Shown here: positions 12,190-24,639 of the stretch, in pieces | Layout: each line of letters opens with the position of its first letter | Numbering within the stretch: the first letter of the stretch is position 1 | From: Auanema rhodensis | Taxonomy: Eukaryota; Nematoda; Chromadorea; Rhabditida; Rhabditidae | Direction: 5' to 3' | Assembly (NCBI GenBank): GCA_964057225.1 | Contig: OZ059900.1 | Span: 3,482,501-3,546,500, forward strand | Length of the DNA stretch: 64,000 nucleotides | Notes under the pieces: generated by a model | Told to the model about the DNA's origin: nothing | What the model saw: only the letters and a program-made list of their open reading frames with translations | Database searches by the model: none | Position numbers and translations under genes: made by a program

Positions 12190-12536
12190 GAGCGATTTAG
12201 CCAAATTAGACTCAAAACTCGGAAATTTCAAAAATTCTTTCTATTTTCGACCTTTTTTGATCAAAATGAATATATATCAGTGCAAGCTCATAAAAATAGA
12301 CTGATTTTGTGTATTGTATGTTTGATTCTCAAATCTTAACGAATATGATCAAAATTTACGAGTATTACAGATTTTGTACCAAAAATCGGTGAGTATATGG
12401 TGTTAAAGGCATAAAAACGACCATACATAGTGTAGTAATGCTATTTGAGCGAAATTCAGTATTTAAACATCACTAGCGTTTAATTGATGACTTTTGTTGT
12501 TATAGACATTAAAACTATGTTTTTGATCATATATAT
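12190..12536 (+). repeat. Representative B-type monomer (347 bp)
   Basis: This unit runs from one GAGCG anchor to the next and shows the usual order of landmarks. Offset 1 is GAGCGATTTAGCC. Near 29 is ACTCGGAAATTTC, at 56-63 TTTTCGACC, and at 66-77 the palindrome TTTTGATCAAAA. Near 83-92 is TATATATCAG and near 99 CTCATAAAAATAGACT. TGATCAAAATTTACGAG starts near 157, ACCAAAAATCGGTGAG near 189 and ATAAAAACGACC near 222. The B junction GAGCGAAA...TAGCGTTTAATTGATGAC covers about 258-302. The TGTTATAGACATTAAAACT stretch and an AT run, TGATCATATATAT, close the unit. B units make up roughly three quarters of the array. Confidence 0.95.
12255..12266. repeat. 12-bp palindrome TTTTGATCAAAA, one per monomer
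   Basis: This perfect dyad sits at offset 66-77 of nearly every unit. It is broken in the TTTGATGAAAATG variants, and in the units with TTCGACTTTTTTG the T run before it is shortened. TGATCA also occurs near offsets 157 and 335. The dyad could be a binding site for a dimeric protein, but that is only a possibility; an AT-rich dyad of this length can arise by chance. Confidence 0.75.
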
Positions 12537-14219
12537 GAGCGATTTAGCCAAATTGGACTCAAAACTCGGAAATTTCAAAAATTATTTCTATTTTCGACCT
12601 TTTTTGATCAAAATGAATAAATATCAGTGCAAACTTGTAAAAATAGACTTATTTTGTGTATTATGTGTTTGATTCTCGAATCTTAACAAATATGATCAAA
12701 ATTTACAAGTATTACAGATTTTGTACCAAAAATCGGTGAGTATATGGTGTTAAAGGCATAAAAACGACCATACTTAGTGTAGTAATGCTATTTGAGTGAA
12801 ATTCAGTGATTTAATCATTATTAGTGTATATTTGAAGACTTTTGTTATCATAGACAGTAAAACTATGCTTTTGATCATATATATGAGCGATTTAGCCCAA
12901 TTCGACTCAAAACTCGGAAAATTCAAAAATTCTTTCTATTTTCGACCTTTTTTGATGAAAATGAATATATATCAGTGTAAACTCATAAAAATAGACTGAT
13001 TTTGTGTATTGTGTGTTTGATTCTCGAATCTTAACGAATATGATCAAAATTTACGAGTATCACAGATTTTGTACCAAAAATCGGTGAGTATATGGTGTTA
13101 AAGGCATAAAAACGACCATACTTAGTGTAGTAATGCTATTTGAGCGAAAATCAGTATTTAAACATCACTAGCGTTTAATTGATGACTTTTGTTGTTATAG
13201 ACAATAAAACTATGTTTTTGATCATATATATGAGCGATTTAGCCCAATTGGACTCAAAACTCGGAAAATTCAAAAATTCTTTCTATTTTCGACCTTTTTT
13301 GATCAAAATGAATATATATCAGTGCAAACTCATAAAAATAGACTGATTTTGTTTATTGTGTGTTTGATTTTCAAATCTTAACGAATATGATCAAAATTTA
13401 CGAGTATTACAGATTTTGTACCAAAAATCGGTGAGTATATGGTGTTAAAGGCATAAAAACGACCATACTTAGTGTAGTAATGCTATTTGAGCGAAAATCA
13501 GTATTTAAACATCACTAGCGTTTAATTGATGACTTTTGTTGTCATAGACAATAAAACTATGCTTCTGATCATATAAATGAGCGATTTAGCCAAATTAGAC
13601 TCAAAACTGGGAAATTTCAAAAATTCTTTCTATTTTCGACCTTTTTTGATCAAAATGAATATATATCAGTGCAAGCTCATAAAAATAGACTGATTTTGTG
13701 TATTGTATGTTTTATTCTCAAATCTTAACGAATATGATCGAAATTTACGAGTATTACAGATTTTGTACCAAAAATCGGTGAGTATATGGTGTTAAAGGCA
13801 TAAAAACGACCATACTTAGTGTAGTAATGCTATTTGAGCGAAAATCAGTATTTAAACATCACTAGCGTTTAATTGATGACTTTTGTTGTCATAGACAATA
13901 AAACTATGCTTCTGATCATATAAATGAGCGATTTAGCCAAATTAGACTCAAAACTCGGAAATTTCAAAAATTCTTTCTATTTTCGACCTTTTTTGATCAA
14001 AATGAATATATATCAGTGCAAGCTCATAAAAATAGACTGATTTTGTGTATTGTATGTTTGATTCTCAAATCTTAACGAATATGATCGAAATTTACGAGTA
14101 TTACAGATTTTGTACCAAAAATCGGTGAGTATATGGTGTTAAAGGCATAAAAACGACCATACTTAGTGTAGTAATGCTATTTGAGCGAAAATCAGTATTT
14201 AAACATCACTAGCGTTTAA

Positions 14220-15800
14220 TTGATGACTTTTGTTGTTATAAACAATAAAACTATGTTTTTGATCATATATATGAGCGATTTAGCCCAATTGGACTCAAAA
14301 CTCGGAAATTTCAAAAATTCTTTCTATTTTCGACCTTTTTTGATCAAAATGAATAAATATCAGTGCAAACTCATAAAAATAGACTTATTTCGTGTATTAT
14401 GTGTTTGATTCTCGAATCTTAACGAATATGATCAAAATTTACGAGTATCACAGATTTTGTACCAAAAATCGGTGAGTATATGGTGTTAAAGGCATAAAAA
14501 CGACCATACTTAGTGTAGTAATGCTATTTGAGCGAAAATCAGTATTTAAACATCACTAGCGTTTAATTGATGACTTTTGTTGTTATAGACAATAAAACTA
14601 TGTTTTTGATCACATATATGAGCGATTTAGCCCAATTGGACTCAAAACTCGGAAAATTCAAAAATTCTTTCTATTTTCGACCTTTTTTGATCAAAATGAA
14701 TATATATCAGTGCAAACTCATAAAAATAGACTGATTTTGTTTATTGTGTGTTTGATTTTCAAATCTTAACGAATATGATCAAAATTTACGAGTATTACAG
14801 ATTTTGTACCAAAAATCGGTGAGTATATTGTGTTAAAGGCATAAAAACGACCATACTTAGTGTAGTAATGCTATTTGAGCGAAAATCAGTATTTAAACAT
14901 CACTAGCGTTTAATTGATGACTTTTGTTGTCATAGACAATAAAACTATGCTTCTGATCATATAAATGAGCGATTTAGCCAAATTAGACTCAAAACTGGGA
15001 AATTTCAAAAATTCTTTCTATTTTCGACCTTTTTTGATCAAAATGAATATATATCAGTGCAAGCTCATAAAAATAGACTGATTTTGTGTATTGTATGTTT
15101 TATTCTCAAATCTTAACGAATATGATCAAAATTTACGAGTATTACAGATTTTGTACCAAAAATCGGTGAGTATATGGTGTTAAAGGCATAAAAACGACCA
15201 TACTTAGTGTAGTAATGCTATTTGAGCGAAATTCAGTATTTAAACATCACTAGCGTTTAATTGATGACTTTTGTTGTCATAGACATTAAAACTATGCTTT
15301 TGATCATATAAATGAGCGATTTAGCCAAATTAGACTCAAAACTCGGAAATTTCAAAAATTCTTTCTATTTTCGACCTTTTTTGATCAAAATGAATATATA
15401 TCAGTGCAAACTCATAAAAATAGACTTATTTCGTGTATTATGTGTTTGATTCTCGAATCTTAACAAATATGATCAAAATTTACAAGTATTACAGATTTTG
15501 TACCAAAAATCGGTGAGTATATGGTGTTAAAGGCATAAAAACGACCATACTTAGTGTAGTAATGCTATTTGAGCGAAATTCAGTATTTAAACATCACTAG
15601 CGTTTAATTGATGAATTTTGTTGTTATTGACAATAAAACTATGTTTTTGATCATATATATGAGCGATTTAGCCCAATTGGACTCAAAACTCGGAAATTTC
15701 AAAAATTCTTTCTATTTTCGACCTTTTTTGATCAAAATGAATAAATATCAGTGCAAACTCATAAAAATAGACTTATTTCGTGTATTATGTGTTTGATTCT
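14220..15800 (+). repeat. 15-monomer-offset duplication, copy 1
   Basis: This stretch matches 19425-21005 at an offset of 5,205 bp. Shared private states are TTGTTATAAACAATAAAA (14235, 19440) and GATCACATATATG (near 14608, 19813). One monomer around 14925 (CATATAAATGAG, AAACTGGG) is replaced by a different type in the partner around 20125. The 14- and 15-monomer offsets overlap, so 11-21 kb has been rearranged more than once. Confidence 0.8.
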
Positions 15801-15919
15801 TGAATCTTAACGAATATGATCAAAATTTACAAGTATTACAGATTTTGTACCAAAAATCGGTGAGTATATGGTGTTAGAGGCATAAAAACGACCATACTTA
15901 GTGTAGTAATGCTATTTGA

Positions 15920-17875
15920 GTGAAATTCAGTGATTTAAACATTATTAGTGTATATTCGAAGACTTTTGTTATCATAGACAATAAAACTATGCTTTTGATC
16001 ATATATATGAGCGATTTAGCCAAATTAGACTCAAAACTCGGAAATTTCAAAAATTCTTTCTATTTTCGACCTTTTTTGATCAAAATGAATAAATATCAGT
16101 GCAAACTCGTAAAAATAAACTTATTTCGTGTATTGTGTGTTTGATTCTCGAATCTCACCGAATATGATCAAAATTTACGAGTATCACAGATTTTGTACCA
16201 AAAATCGGTGAGTATATGGTGTTAAAGGCATAAAAACGACCATACTTAGTGTAGTAATGCTATTTGAGCGAAAATCAGTATTTAAACATCACTAGCGTTT
16301 AATTGATGACTTTTGTTGTTATAGACAATAAAACTATGTTTTTGATCATATATATGAGCGATTTAGCCCAATTGGACTCAAAACTCGGAAAATTCAAAAA
16401 TTCTTTCTATTTTCGACCTTTTTTGATCAAAATGAATATATATCAGTGCAAACTCATAAAAATAGACTGATTTTGTTTATTGTGTGTTTGATTTTTGAAT
16501 CTTAACAAATATGATCAAAATTTACGAGTATTACAGATTTTGTACCAAAAATCGGTGAGTATATGGTGTTAAAGGCATAAAAACGACCATACTTAGTGTA
16601 GTAATGCTATTTGAGCGAAAATCAGTATTTAAACATCACTAGCGTTTAATTGATGACTTTTGTTGTCATAGACAATAAAACTATGCTTCTGATCATATAT
16701 ATGAGCGATTTAGCCAAATTAGACTCAAAACTCGGAAATTTCAAAAATTCTTTCTATTTTCGACCTTTTTTGATCAAAATAAAGATATATCAGTGCAAGC
16801 TCATAAAAATAGACTGATTTTGTTTATTGTGTGTTTGATTTTTGAATCTTAACAAATATGATCAAAATTTACGAGTATTACAGATTTTGTACCAAAAATC
16901 GGTGAGTATATGGTGTTAAAGGCATAAAAACGACCATACTTAGTGTAGTAATGCTATTTGAGCGAAAATCAGTATTTAAACATCACTAGCGTTTAATTGA
17001 TGACTTTTGTTGTCATAGACAATAAAACTATGCTTCTGATCATATATATGAGCGATTTAGCCAAATTAGACTCAAAACTCGGAAATTTCAAAAATTCTTT
17101 CTATTTTCGACCTTTTTTGATCAAAATGAATATATATCAGTGCAAGCTCATAAAAATAGACTGATTTTGTGTATTGTATGTTTGATTCTCAAATCTTAAC
17201 GAATATGATCAAAATTTACGAGTATTACAGATTTTGTACCAAAAATCGGTGAGTATATGGTGTTAAAGGCATAAAAACGACCATACATAGTGTAGTAATG
17301 CTATTTGAGCGAAATTCAGTATTTAAACATCACTAGCGTTTAATTGATGACTTTTGTTGTTATAGACATTAAAACTATGTTTTTGATCATATATATGAGC
17401 GATTTAGCCAAATTGGACTCAAAACTCGGAAATTTCAAAAATTATTTCTATTTTCGACCTTTTTTGATCAAAATGAATAAATATCAGTGCAAACTTGTAA
17501 AAATAGACTTATTTTGTGTATTATGTGTTTGATTCTCGAATCTTAACAAATATGATCAAAATTTACAAGTATTACAGATTTTGTACCAAAAATCGGTGAG
17601 TATATGGTGTTAAAGGCATAAAAACGACCATACTTAGTGTAGTAATGCTATTTGAGTGAAATTCAGTGATTTAATCATTATTAGTGTATATTTGAAGACT
17701 TTTGTTATCATAGACAGTAAAACTATGCTTTTGATCATATATATGAGCGATTTAGCCCAATTCGACTCAAAACTCGGAAAATTCAAAAATTCTTTCTATT
17801 TTCGACCTTTTTTGATGAAAATGAATATATATCAGTGTAAACTCATGAAAATAGACTGATTTTGTGTATTGTGTG
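15920..17875 (+). repeat. 14-monomer-offset duplication, copy 2
   Basis: This is the partner of 11060-13015. It leads straight into the four-monomer cassette at 17344-18480, which recurs far downstream. Confidence 0.8.
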
Positions 17876-18480
17876 TTTGATTCTCAAATCTTAACAAATA
17901 TGATCAAATTTTACGAGTATTACAGATTTTGTACCAAAAATTGGTGAGTATATGGTGTTAAAGGCATAAAAACGACCATACTTAGTGTAGTAATGCTATT
18001 TGAGCGAAAATCAGTATTTAAACATCACTAGCGTTTAATTGAAGATTTTTGTTGTCATAGACAATAAAACTATGCTTCTGATCATATATATGAGCGATTT
18101 AGCCAAATTAGACTCAAAACTCGGAAATTTCAAAAATTCTTTCTATTTTCGACCTTTTTTGATCAAAATGAATAAATATCAGTGCAAACTCATAAAAATA
18201 GACTTATTTCGTGTATTATGTGTTTGTTTCTCGAATCTTAACGAATATGATCAAAATTTACAAGTATTACAGATTTTGTACCAAAAATCGGTGAGTATAT
18301 GGTGTTAAAGGCATAAAACGACCATACTTAGTGTAGTAATGCATTTGAGTGAAATTCAGTGATTTACACATTATTTGTGTATATTTGAAGACTTTTGTTA
18401 TCATAGACAGTAAAACTATGCTTTTGATCATATATATGAGCGATTTAGCCCAATTGGACTCAAAACTCGGAAAATTCAAA
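17344..18480 (+). repeat. Recurrent 4-monomer cassette, occurrence 1
   Basis: The cassette has four monomers in fixed order: GACATTAAAAC with ATTATTTC; an A unit with CAATTCGACTC and TTGATGAAAATG; a unit starting GAAGATTTTTGTTGTC and ending in TGTTTGTTTCTCG; and an A unit with single-base deletions. It recurs at 24640, 29843 and 57254, and in part at 12484. This copy lacks one A in CATAAAACGACC and has a private TTATTTGTGTAT near 18372. Confidence 0.85.
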
Positions 18481-19424
18481 AATTCTTCTATTTTCGACCT
18501 TTTTTGATCAAAATGAATATATATCAGTGCAAACTCATAAAAATAGACTGATTTTGTTTATTGTGTGTTTGATTTTCAAATCTTAACGAATATGATCAAA
18601 ATTTACGAGTATTACAGATTTTGTACCAAAAATCGGTGAGTATATGGTGTTAAAGGCATAAAAACGACCATACTTAGTGTAGTAATGCTATTTGAGCGAA
18701 AATCAGTATTTAAACATCACTAGCGTTTAATTGATGACTTTTGTTGTCATAGACAATAAAACTATGCTTCTGATCATATAAATGAGCGATTTAGCCAAAT
18801 TAGACTCAAAACTCGGAAATTTCAAAAATTCTTTCTATTTTCGACCTTTTTTGATCAAAATGAATATATATCAGTGCAAGCTCATAAAAATAGACTGATT
18901 TTGTGTATTGTATGTTTGATTCTCAAATCTTAACGAATATGATCGAAATTTACGAGTATTACAGATTTTGTACCAAAAATCGGTGAGTATATGGTGTTAA
19001 AGGCATAAAAACGACCATACTTAGTGTAGTAATGCTATTTGAGCGAAATTCAGTATTTAAACATCACTAGCGTTTAATTGATGACTTTTGTTGTCATAGA
19101 CATTAAAACTATGCTTTTGATCATATAAATGAGCGATTTAGCCAAATTAGACTCAAAACTCGGAAATTTCAAAAATTCTTTCTATTTTCGACCTTTTTTG
19201 ATCAAAATGAATATATATCAGTGCAAACTCATAAAAATAGACTTATTTCGTGTATTATGTGTTTGATTCTCGAATCTTAACAAATATGATCAAAATTTAC
19301 AAGTATTACAGATTTTGTACCAAAAATCGGTGAGTATATGGTGTTAAAGGCATAAAAACGACCATACTTAGTGTAGTAATGCTATTTGAGCGAAAATCAG
19401 TATTTAAACATCACTAGCGTTTAA

Positions 19425-21005
19425 TTGATGACTTTTGTTGTTATAAACAATAAAACTATGTTTTTGATCATATATATGAGCGATTTAGCCCAATTGGACT
19501 CAAAACTCGGAAATTTCAAAAATTCTTTCTATTTTCGACCTTTTTTGATCAAAATGAATAAATATCAGTGCAAACTCATAAAAATAGACTTATTTCGTGT
19601 ATTATGTGTTTGATTCTCGAATCTTAACGAATATGATCAAAATTTACGAGTATCACAGATTTTGTACCAAAAATCGGTGAGTATATGGTGTTAAAGGCAT
19701 AAAAACGACCATACTTAGTGTAGTAATGCTATTTGAGCGAAAATCAGTATTTAAACATCACTAGCGTTTAATTGATGACTTTTGTTGTTATAGACAATAA
19801 AATTATGTTTTTGATCACATATATGAGCGATTTAGCCCAATTGGACTCAAAACTCGGAAAATTCAAAAATTCTTTCTATTTTTGACCTTTTTTGATCAAA
19901 ATGAATATATATCAGTGCAAACTCATAAAAATAGACTGATTTTGTTTATTGTGTGTTTGATTTTCAAATCTTAACGAATATGATCAAAATTTACGAGTAT
20001 TACAGATTTTGTACCAAAAATCGGTGAGTATATGGTGTTAAAGGCATAAAAACGACCATACTTAGTGTAGTAATGCTATTTGAGCGAAATTCAGTATTTA
20101 AACATCACTAGCGTTTAATTGATGACTTTTGTTGTCATAGACATTAAAACTATGCTTTTGATCATATATATGAGCGATTTAGCCCAATTGGACTCAAAAC
20201 TCGGAAAATTCAAAAATTCTTTCTATTTTTGACCTTTTTTGATCAAAATGAATATATATCAGTGCAAACTCATAAAAATAGACTGATTTTGTTTATTGTG
20301 TGTTTGATTTTCAAATCTTAACGAATATGATCAAAATTTACGAGTATTACAGATTTTGTACCAAAAATCGGTGAGTATATGGTGTTAAAGGCATAAAAAC
20401 GACCATACTTAGTGTAGTAATGCTATTTGAGCGAAATTCAGTATTTAAACATCACTAGCGTTTAATTGATGACTTTTGTTGTCATAGACATTAAAACTAT
20501 GCTTTTGATCATATAAATGAGCGATTTAGCCAAATTAGACTCAAAACTCGGAAATTTCAAAAATTCTTTCTATTTTCGACCTTTTTTGATCAAAATGAAT
20601 ATATATCAGTGCAAACTCATAAAAATAGACTTATTTCGTGTATTATGTGTTTGATTCTCGAATCTTAACAAATATGATCAAAATTTACAAGTATTACAGA
20701 TTTTGTACCAAAAATCGGTGAGTATATGGTGTTAAAGGCATAAAAACGACCATACTTAGTGTAGTAATGCTATTTGAGCGAAAATCAGTATTTAAACATC
20801 ACTAGCGTTTAATTGATGACTTTTGTTGTTATAGACAATAAAACTATGTTTTTGATCATATATATGAGCGATTTAGCCCAATTGGACTCAAAACTCGGAA
20901 ATTTCAAAAATTCTTTCTATTTTCGACCTTTTTTGATCAAAATGAATAAATATCAGTGCAAACTCATAAAAATAGACTTATTTCGTGTATTATGTGTTTG
21001 ATTCT
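19425..21005 (+). repeat. 15-monomer-offset duplication, copy 2
   Basis: This is the partner of 14220-15800, with one monomer replaced. The sequence ATTTTTGACC, which has lost the CG of TTTTCGACC, appears in two nearby units at about 19877 and 20225. This points to a further local copy event within this segment. Confidence 0.8.
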
Positions 21006-21640
21006 CGAATCTTAACGAATATGATCAAAATTTACGAGTATCACAGATTTTGTACCAAAAATCGGTGAGTATATGGTGTTAAAGGCATAAAAACGACCAT
21101 ACTTAGTGTAGTAATGCTATTTGAGCGAAAATCAGTATTTAAACATCACTAGCGTTTAATTGATGACTTTTGTTGTTATAGACAATAAAACTATGTTTTT
21201 GATCATATATATGAGCGATTTAGCCCAATTGGACTCAAAACTCGGAAAATTCAAAAATTCTTTCTATTTTCGACCTTTTTTGATCAAAATGAATATATAT
21301 CAGTGCAAACTCATAAAAATAGACTGATTTTGTTCATTGTGTGTTTGATTTTTGAATCTTAACAAATATGATCAAAATTTACGAGTATTACAGATTTTGT
21401 ACCAAAAATCGGTGAGTATATGGTGTTAAAGGCATAAAAACGACCATACTTAGTGTAGTAATGCTATTTGAGCGAAAATCAGTATTTAAACATCACTAAC
21501 GTTTAATTGATGACTTTTGTTGTCATAGACAATAAAACTATGCTTCTGATCATATATATGAGCGATTTAGCCAAATTAGACTCAAAACTCGGAAATTTCA
21601 AAAATTCTTTCTATTTTCGACCTTTTTTGATCAAAATGAA

Positions 21641-21653
21641 TATATTATATATC
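21641..21653. repeat. 5-bp expansion in the second AT run
   Basis: The usual GAATATATATCAG reads GAATATATTATATATCAG here. It lies only about 260 bp before the expansion at 21902. Both are in alternating AT tracts, as expected from replication slippage. Confidence 0.9.
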
Positions 21654-21858
21654 AGTGCAAGCTCATAAAAATAGACTGATTTTGTGTATTGTATGTTTGA
21701 TTCTCGAATCTTAACGAATATGATCAAAATTTACGAGTATTACAGATTTTGTACCAAAAATCGGTGAGTATATGGTGTTAAAGGCATAAAAACGACCATA
21801 CATAGTGTAGTAATGCTATTTGAGCGAAATTCAGTATTTAAACATCACTAGCGTTTAA

Positions 21859-23252
21859 TTGATGACTTTTGTTGTTATAGACATTAAAACTATGTTTTTG
21901 ATCATATACATGTATATGAGCGATTTAGCCAAATTGGACTCAAAACTCGGAAATTTCAAAAATTATTTCTATTTTCGACCTTTTTTGATCAAAATGAATA
22001 AATATCAGTGCAAACTTGTAAAAATAGACTTATTTTGTGTATTATGTGTTTGATTCTCGAATCTTAACAAATATGATCAAAATTTACAAGTATTACAGAT
22101 TTTGTACCAAAAATCGGTGAGTATATGGTGTTAAAGGCATAAAAACGACCATACTTAGTGTAGTAATGCTATTTGAGCGAAAATCAGTATTTAAACATCA
22201 CTAGCGTTTAATTGATGACTTTTGTTGTTATAGACAATAAAACTATGTTTTTGATCATATATATGAGCGATTTAGCCCAATTGGACTCAAAACTCGGAAA
22301 TTTCAAAAATTCTTTCTATTTTCGACCTTTTTTGATGAAAATGAATATATATTAGTGTAAACTCATAAAAATAGACTGATTTTGTGTATTGTGTGTTTGA
22401 TTCTCAAATCTTAACAAATATGATCAAATTTTACGAGTATTACAGATTTTGTACCAAAAATTGGTGAGTATATGGTGTTAAAGGCATAAAAACGACCATA
22501 CTTAGTGTAGTAATGCTATTTGAGCGAAATTCAGTATTTAAACATCACTAGCGTTTAATTGATGACTTTTGTTGTCATAGACATTAAAACTATGCTTTTG
22601 ATCATATAAATGAGCGATTTAGCCAAATTAGACTCAAAACTCGGAAATTTCAAAAATTCTTTCTATTTTCGACCTTTTTTGATCAAAATGAATAAATATC
22701 AGTGCAAACTCATAAAAATAGACTGATTTTGTGTATTGTATGTTTGATTCTCGAATCTTAACGAATATGATCAAAATTTACGAGTATTACAGATTTTGTA
22801 CCAAAAATCGGTGAGTATATGGTGTTAAAGGCATAAAAACGACCATACATAGTGTAGTAATGCTATTTGAGCGAAATTCAGTATTTAAACATCACTAGCG
22901 TTTAATTGATGACTTTTGTTGTTATAGACAATAAAACTATGTTTTTGATCATATATATGAGCGATTTAGCCCAATTGGACTCAAAACTCGGAAATTTCAA
23001 AAATTCTTTCTATTTTCGACCTTTTTTGATCAAAATGAATATATATCAGTGCAAGCTCATAAAAATAGACTGATTTTGTGTATTGTATGTTTGATTCTCG
23101 AATCTTAACGAATATGATCAAAATTTACGAGTATTACAGATTTTGTACCAAAAATCGGTGAGTATATGGTGTTAAAGGCATAAAAACGACCATACATAGT
23201 GTAGTAATGCTATTTGAGCGAAATTCAGTATTTAAACATCACTAGCGTTTAA
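21859..23252 (+). repeat. 4-monomer higher-order repeat, unit 1 (1,394 bp)
   Basis: Four monomers recur as a block at 23253. The order is: GACATT/ATTATTTC; CCAATTGG with TTGATGAAAATG and AAATTGGTGAG; GACATT with CATATAAATGAG; and CCAATTGG with CAGTGCAAGCTC. The unit is 6 bp longer than 4 x 347 because of an insertion in the AT run at 21902-21919. Confidence 0.85.
21902..21919. repeat. Expanded 18-bp palindrome in the AT run
   Basis: Six extra bases turn TCATATATATGA into TCATATACATGTATATGA, which is itself a perfect palindrome. I found it only once in the window. Confidence 0.9.
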
Positions 23253-24639
23253 TTGATGACTTTTGTTGTTATAGACATTAAAACTATGTTTTTGATCATA
23301 TATATGAGCGATTTAGCCAAATTGGACTCAAAACTCGGAAATTTCAAAAATTATTTCTATTTTCGACCTTTTTTGATCAAAATGAATAAATATCAGTGCA
23401 AACTTGTAAAAATAGACTTATTTCGTGTATTGTGTGTTTGATTCTCGAATCTCACCGAATATGATCAAAATTTACGAGTATCACAGATTTTGTACCAAAA
23501 ATCGGTGAGTATATGGTGTTAAAGGCATAAAAACGACCATACTTAGTGTAGTAATGCTATTTGAGCGAAAATCAGTATTTAAACATCACTAGCGTTTAAT
23601 TGATGACTTTTGTTGTTATAGACAATAAAACTATGTTTTTGATCATATATATGAGCGATTTAGCCCAATTGGACTCAAAACTCGGAAATTTCAAAAATTC
23701 TTTCTATTTTCGACCTTTTTTGATGAAAATGAATATATATCAGTGTAAACTCATAAAAATAGACTGATTTTGTGTATTGTGTGTTTGATTCTCAAATCTT
23801 AACAAATATGATCAAATTTTACGAGTATTACAGATTTTGTACCAAAAATTGGTGAGTATATGGTGTTAAAGGCATAAAAACGACCATACTTAGTGTAGTA
23901 ATGCTATTTGAGCGAAATTCAGTATTTAAACATCACTAGCGTTTAATTGATGACTTTTGTTGTCATAGACATTAAAACTATGCTTTTGATCATATAAATG
24001 AGCGATTTAGCCAAATTAGACTCAAAACTCGGAAATTTCAAAAATTCTTTCTATTTTCGACCTTTTTGATCAAAATGAATAAATATCAGTGCAAACTCAT
24101 AAAAATAGACTGATTTTGTTTATTGTGTGTTTGATTTTTGAATCTTAACAAATATGATCAAAATTTACGAGTATTACAGATTTTGTACCAAAAATCGGTG
24201 AGTATATGGTGTTAAAGGCATAAAAACGACCATACTTAGTGTAGTAATGCTATTTGAGCGAAAATCAGTATTTAAACATCACTAGCGTTTAATTGATGAC
24301 TTTTGTTGTTATAGACAATAAAACTATGTTTTTGATCATATATATGAGCGATTTAGCCCAATTGGACTCAAAACTCGGAAATTTCAAAAATTCTTTCTAT
24401 TTTCGACCTTTTTTGATCAAAATGAATATATATCAGTGCAAGCTCATAAAAATAGACTGATTTTGTGTATTGTATGTTTGATTCTCGAATCTTAACGAAT
24501 ATGATCAAAATTTACGAGTATTACAGATTTTGTACCAAAAATCGGTGAGTATATGGTGTTAAAGGCATAAAAACGACCATACATAGTGTAGTAATGCTAT
24601 TTGAGCGAAATTCAGTATTTAAACATCACTAGCGTTTAA
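23253..24639 (+). repeat. 4-monomer higher-order repeat, unit 2 (1,387 bp)
   Basis: This is the second copy of the 21859 block. The first monomer is recombinant at its right end (TTTCGTGTATTG with TCACCGAATATG in place of TTTTGTGTATTA). One T is lost in GACCTTTTTGATC near 24061. Monomers 2-4 appear again at 28792-29842. Confidence 0.85.

Larger units (their letters stand above)
11060..13015 (+). repeat. 14-monomer-offset duplication, copy 1
   Basis: This stretch matches 15920-17875 at an offset of 4,860 bp. It shares the A junction GTGTATATTCGAAGAC, the AAAATAAAGATATATCAG variant (near 11916 and 16776), CATACATAG and the GACATTAAAAC/ATTATTTC monomer. One monomer near 11450-11600 differs from its partner (CCAAATTAG against CCAATTGG). 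The match ends where CTCGAATC/ACGAATATG meets CTCAAATC/ACAAATATG. Confidence 0.8.
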
